Source: Deinandra increscens subsp. villosa
Taxonomy: Eukaryota > Streptophyta > Magnoliopsida > Asterales > Asteraceae
NCBI GenBank assembly: GCA_039602395.1
Contig: JBCNJP010000029.1
Coordinates: forward strand, 62,001 to 126,000
Direction: 5' to 3'
Length of the DNA: 64,000 nt
Shown piece by piece: positions 61,629 through 64,000 of the stretch (position 1 is its first letter; each line of letters begins with the position of its first letter). Below the pieces are notes generated by a model that searched no databases, was not told where the DNA came from, and saw nothing but the letters and a program-made list of their open reading frames with translations. Position numbers and translations under genes: made by a program.

Positions 61629-64000
61629 GGACAGCCAAGACGGTCTATCAACAATCTCTGGTACGTTGATAGTGGTTGCTCCCGACACATGACCGGAGAT
61701 CTGTCACTTTTGGAAGATGTAGAGGACTTCAATGGAGGTGGTGTATCATTTGCAGGTGGTGTTGGTGGAAGAATCAGTAAGAAGGGAGTGGTGAGAAGTG
61801 GAAATCTGTCATTTTCTGACGTACACTATGTGGAGGAACTGTCTCACAGTTTGCTGAGTGTGTCTCAGATCTGTGACAAGGACTATTCTGTGATGTTCAA
61901 TCGAAAAGAATGTATTATTTTGAAGCCTGGTGTGAAGATTCCCGAGGAGTGCGTACTGATGCGTACTCCAAGACGATCAAATTCATATCTTCTCAACATG
62001 AGCAAACCTCCAACGTCAGAAGAAGCATGCCTCATATCGAAGCAGAATGAAAATTTGGCTATGTTGTGGCATCGACGACTAGGGCATGCTAATATGAAGA
62101 ATTTGACCAAGCTCGCGAAGGGAGAGCATGTCAGAAAGCTGCCGATTAAAGACTTCTCAACGGTTGAAAAATGTGTGGCATGTGCGAAGGGGAAGCAGCA
62201 CAAGTTGCCACATCGGCCAAAGATAGCTAATTCAGTATCGTCAGTTCTACAACTCTTACACATGGATTTATTTGGACCTATGCAAGTTCAGAGCATCAGC
62301 AAGTTCTCTTACTGCCTCGTGATTGTAGATGACTACTCACGATTCACTTGGGTCTACTTTTTGTCAAACAAGTATGAAACTCCAGCCCTAGTGAAGCAGT
62401 TTGTCACACTTATAGAGAACCAGCTGAACAAGAAGGTCAAAGCTATCAGATCAGATAATGGAACGGAGTTCAAGAATGCTGAGTTGAATATGTTTTGTGG
62501 GGCTAAAGGCATAGAGAGACAGTTTAGTGCTCCCTACACTCCACAACAGAATGGAGTAGCCGAGAGAAGGAATAGGACACTCATTGAAGCTGCAAGGACG
62601 ATGATGTGTGAAGCAAAACTACCAATCTTCTTCTGGGCTGAAGCAGTCAACACAGCATGCTATGTGCAAAATCGGGTTTTGTTGAACAAACGTCATGAGA
62701 AAACTCCATATCAGATTATCTACAAAGAGAAGCCGACAGTGGGTTATTTCAAGACTTTCGGGTGTCCGTGCACGGTGCTGATTCAGTCCGACGTAGGGAA
62801 ATTCGAGGCGAAAGCAGATGAGTGTTATTTCGTTGGTTACTCAGGAAATAGTGCTTATCGAGTCTATAACAAGACCACCGGCTTGATTATTGAAGCATTC
62901 AATGTGGACTGGCTTGAAGACAACCCGACGGATGCAGGGACTGGACCAGATTGGATATTTAATTATGGGTCTCTGTTTGAGGGTTTTAAGTTTTCAAATG
63001 ATCTTCATAATTTGGGGGAAGAAGAAGAGATTATCACACAGCCTTCTGAATCAAGACCTTCTGTTGAAAAAGTCTGTGATAAAGCCCCAGTTCCAGTTCC
63101 AACAACTGTCACCGCAGATGTCAACGCAGATGCTTCAGGAACTTCAGGAACGTGTGATGTTGATTCAGAAATTCAACAAGGTTCAGGTATTAGTGATATA
63201 AATGATAATCTTGTGAATTCTAATCTGCCTGTTTCAGTGTCTGTGCCAGATATTCAGGTTTCAAGGATCAACAAGGACCATCCGGTCAGCAATATTCTTG
63301 GACCAGTGACGTCAGGAGTTAGAACTAGAAGCCGCACAGGAGACATCAATGTCTGCATGTACTCGTGCTTTATCTCCCAGATTGAGCCTCCAAATGTGAT
63401 GGTAGCTCTCAGAGATCCGAGCTGGATCGAGGCCATGCACAACGAATTGAATCAATTCTCAAAGCTGGGAGTGTGGCGGCTAGTCAAGAGGCCAGATAAC
63501 AAGAAGGTTATACCCACCCGTTGGTTGTACAAGAACAAAAAAGATGACACGGGTATAATCGTTCGAAACAAGGCAAGGTTAATTGTCCAAGGTCACCGCC
63601 AAATACATGGAATTGACTATGATGAGGTGTATGCCCCTGTAGCAAGATTGGAAGCCATACGGATATTTCTTGCGGTTGCATCTTATCTGAATTTTACGGT
63701 GCACCAGATGGACGTGAAGACAGCATTCCTGTATGCTGAGATGAATGAAGAGGTGTACGTGACTCAACCACCTGGGTTCATAGATGAGGAGCATCCAGAT
63801 CATGTGTATCTGCTGGATAAGGCATTGTATGGTTTACATCAAGCTCCAAGAACGTGGTATGAGACGTTGTCAACACACCTGGTGGAAAATGGGTATACTA
63901 GAGGGGTGGTGGATCAGACGTTGTTCAGAAAACGGGTGGACGATCACATTATAATGGTGCAAGTATATGTGGATGACATCATTTATGGATCAACGAATGA
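61629..64000 (+). CDS. copia Pol, second copy, runs off the window
   Basis: Open from 61629, right after TAG, to the window end, with no ATG until after the protease active site (61689). Protease WYVDSGCSRH has D14. Integrase shows D213 (62265), D276 (62454) and E312 (62562), the exact DD35E pattern. RT contains ARLIVQGHRQ, QMDVKTAFLYAEMNEEVYV and YVDD at 63966-63977. RNase H lies beyond the window. No stop or frame change is visible over 790 codons, and residues match the minus-strand Pol almost throughout. Confidence 0.94.

Larger units (their letters stand above)
57385..64000 (+). mobile_element. second copy of the 12.7-kb SIRE-like copia family, 5' half
   Basis: A 393-bp LTR, primer site, leader, gag and the first 70% of pol are in the window. 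It is inserted into another copia element (target sequence TACCC at 57380-57384). Gag is the same length as in the minus-strand copy, with only about seven residue differences by eye. The LTR and leader are clearly different. No break is visible in the coding part. Confidence 0.95.

Noticed and set aside
61600..61640. Ribosomal frameshift between gag and pol
   Set aside because: Pol frame has stops at 61617 and 61626 after the end of gag at 61612, so the two open frames do not overlap.

Overview
The window is intergenic plant nuclear DNA, almost entirely made of transposable elements. The Ty1/copia and Ty3/gypsy families, the tRNA-iMet primer sites, the (TA)n-bounded inverted-repeat elements and a likely rbcS transit-peptide exon all point to a dicot. 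The style of the retrotransposon accessory proteins suggests Asteraceae; that placement is from memory of the family, not from a search. Two runs of exactly 500 N (18944-19443, 54444-54943) are scaffold gaps.

Layout. 1-7689: 3' part of a decayed SIRE-like copia element (pol, long accessory ORF, PPT, 3' LTR). 7690-18176: about ten modules, most with recognisable inverted ends, each separated from the next by a (TA)n microsatellite. 18249-18484: hAT-type MITE with an exact 8-bp target duplication. 18546-18943: promoter and first codons of a plastid-targeted, probably rbcS-like gene, cut by gap 1. 19444-23206: copia element with one continuous ORF that has lost the reverse transcriptase core, inserted in a LINE 3' end (23207-23930). 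23966-24420: long inverted repeat. 24670-26040: decayed Ty3/gypsy pol fragment. 26755: Helitron-like 3' terminus. 28965-34757: paired palindromic repeats, a DnaJ gene fragment and a 2.8-kb solo LTR with target duplication. 35322-53187: gypsy-type LTR of about 4 kb, split by a young complete 12.7-kb copia element (37088-49753, minus strand), then a primer site and a gag-region ORF without pol. 53500-54320: two foldback elements. 56195-57384: copia 3' end, itself split by a second copy (57385 to the window edge, plus strand) of the 12.7-kb family.

The most interesting system is this 12.7-kb copia family. Its gag ORF (1084 codons, two zinc knuckles, coiled coil) and pol ORF are in different frames, with stops between them that rule out frameshifting. 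Both copies carry a consensus 5' splice site inside gag and a 3' splice site directly before pol, and removing exactly 1858 nt joins them in frame. The family also has an accessory ORF after pol, preceded by its own TATA box and a 3' splice site at its ATG, and dense arrays of the word GTTTACGAT in its non-coding parts. The two copies have nearly identical proteins but strongly diverged LTRs and leaders. The first SIRE-like element parallels it, with a distant member of the same accessory protein family and its own signature word (TTCCGAAGGAA).

No intact host gene is visible. Host-derived sequence is limited to the rbcS-like 5' end, the DnaJ fragment and possibly GC-rich inserts in the (TA)n-bounded elements.
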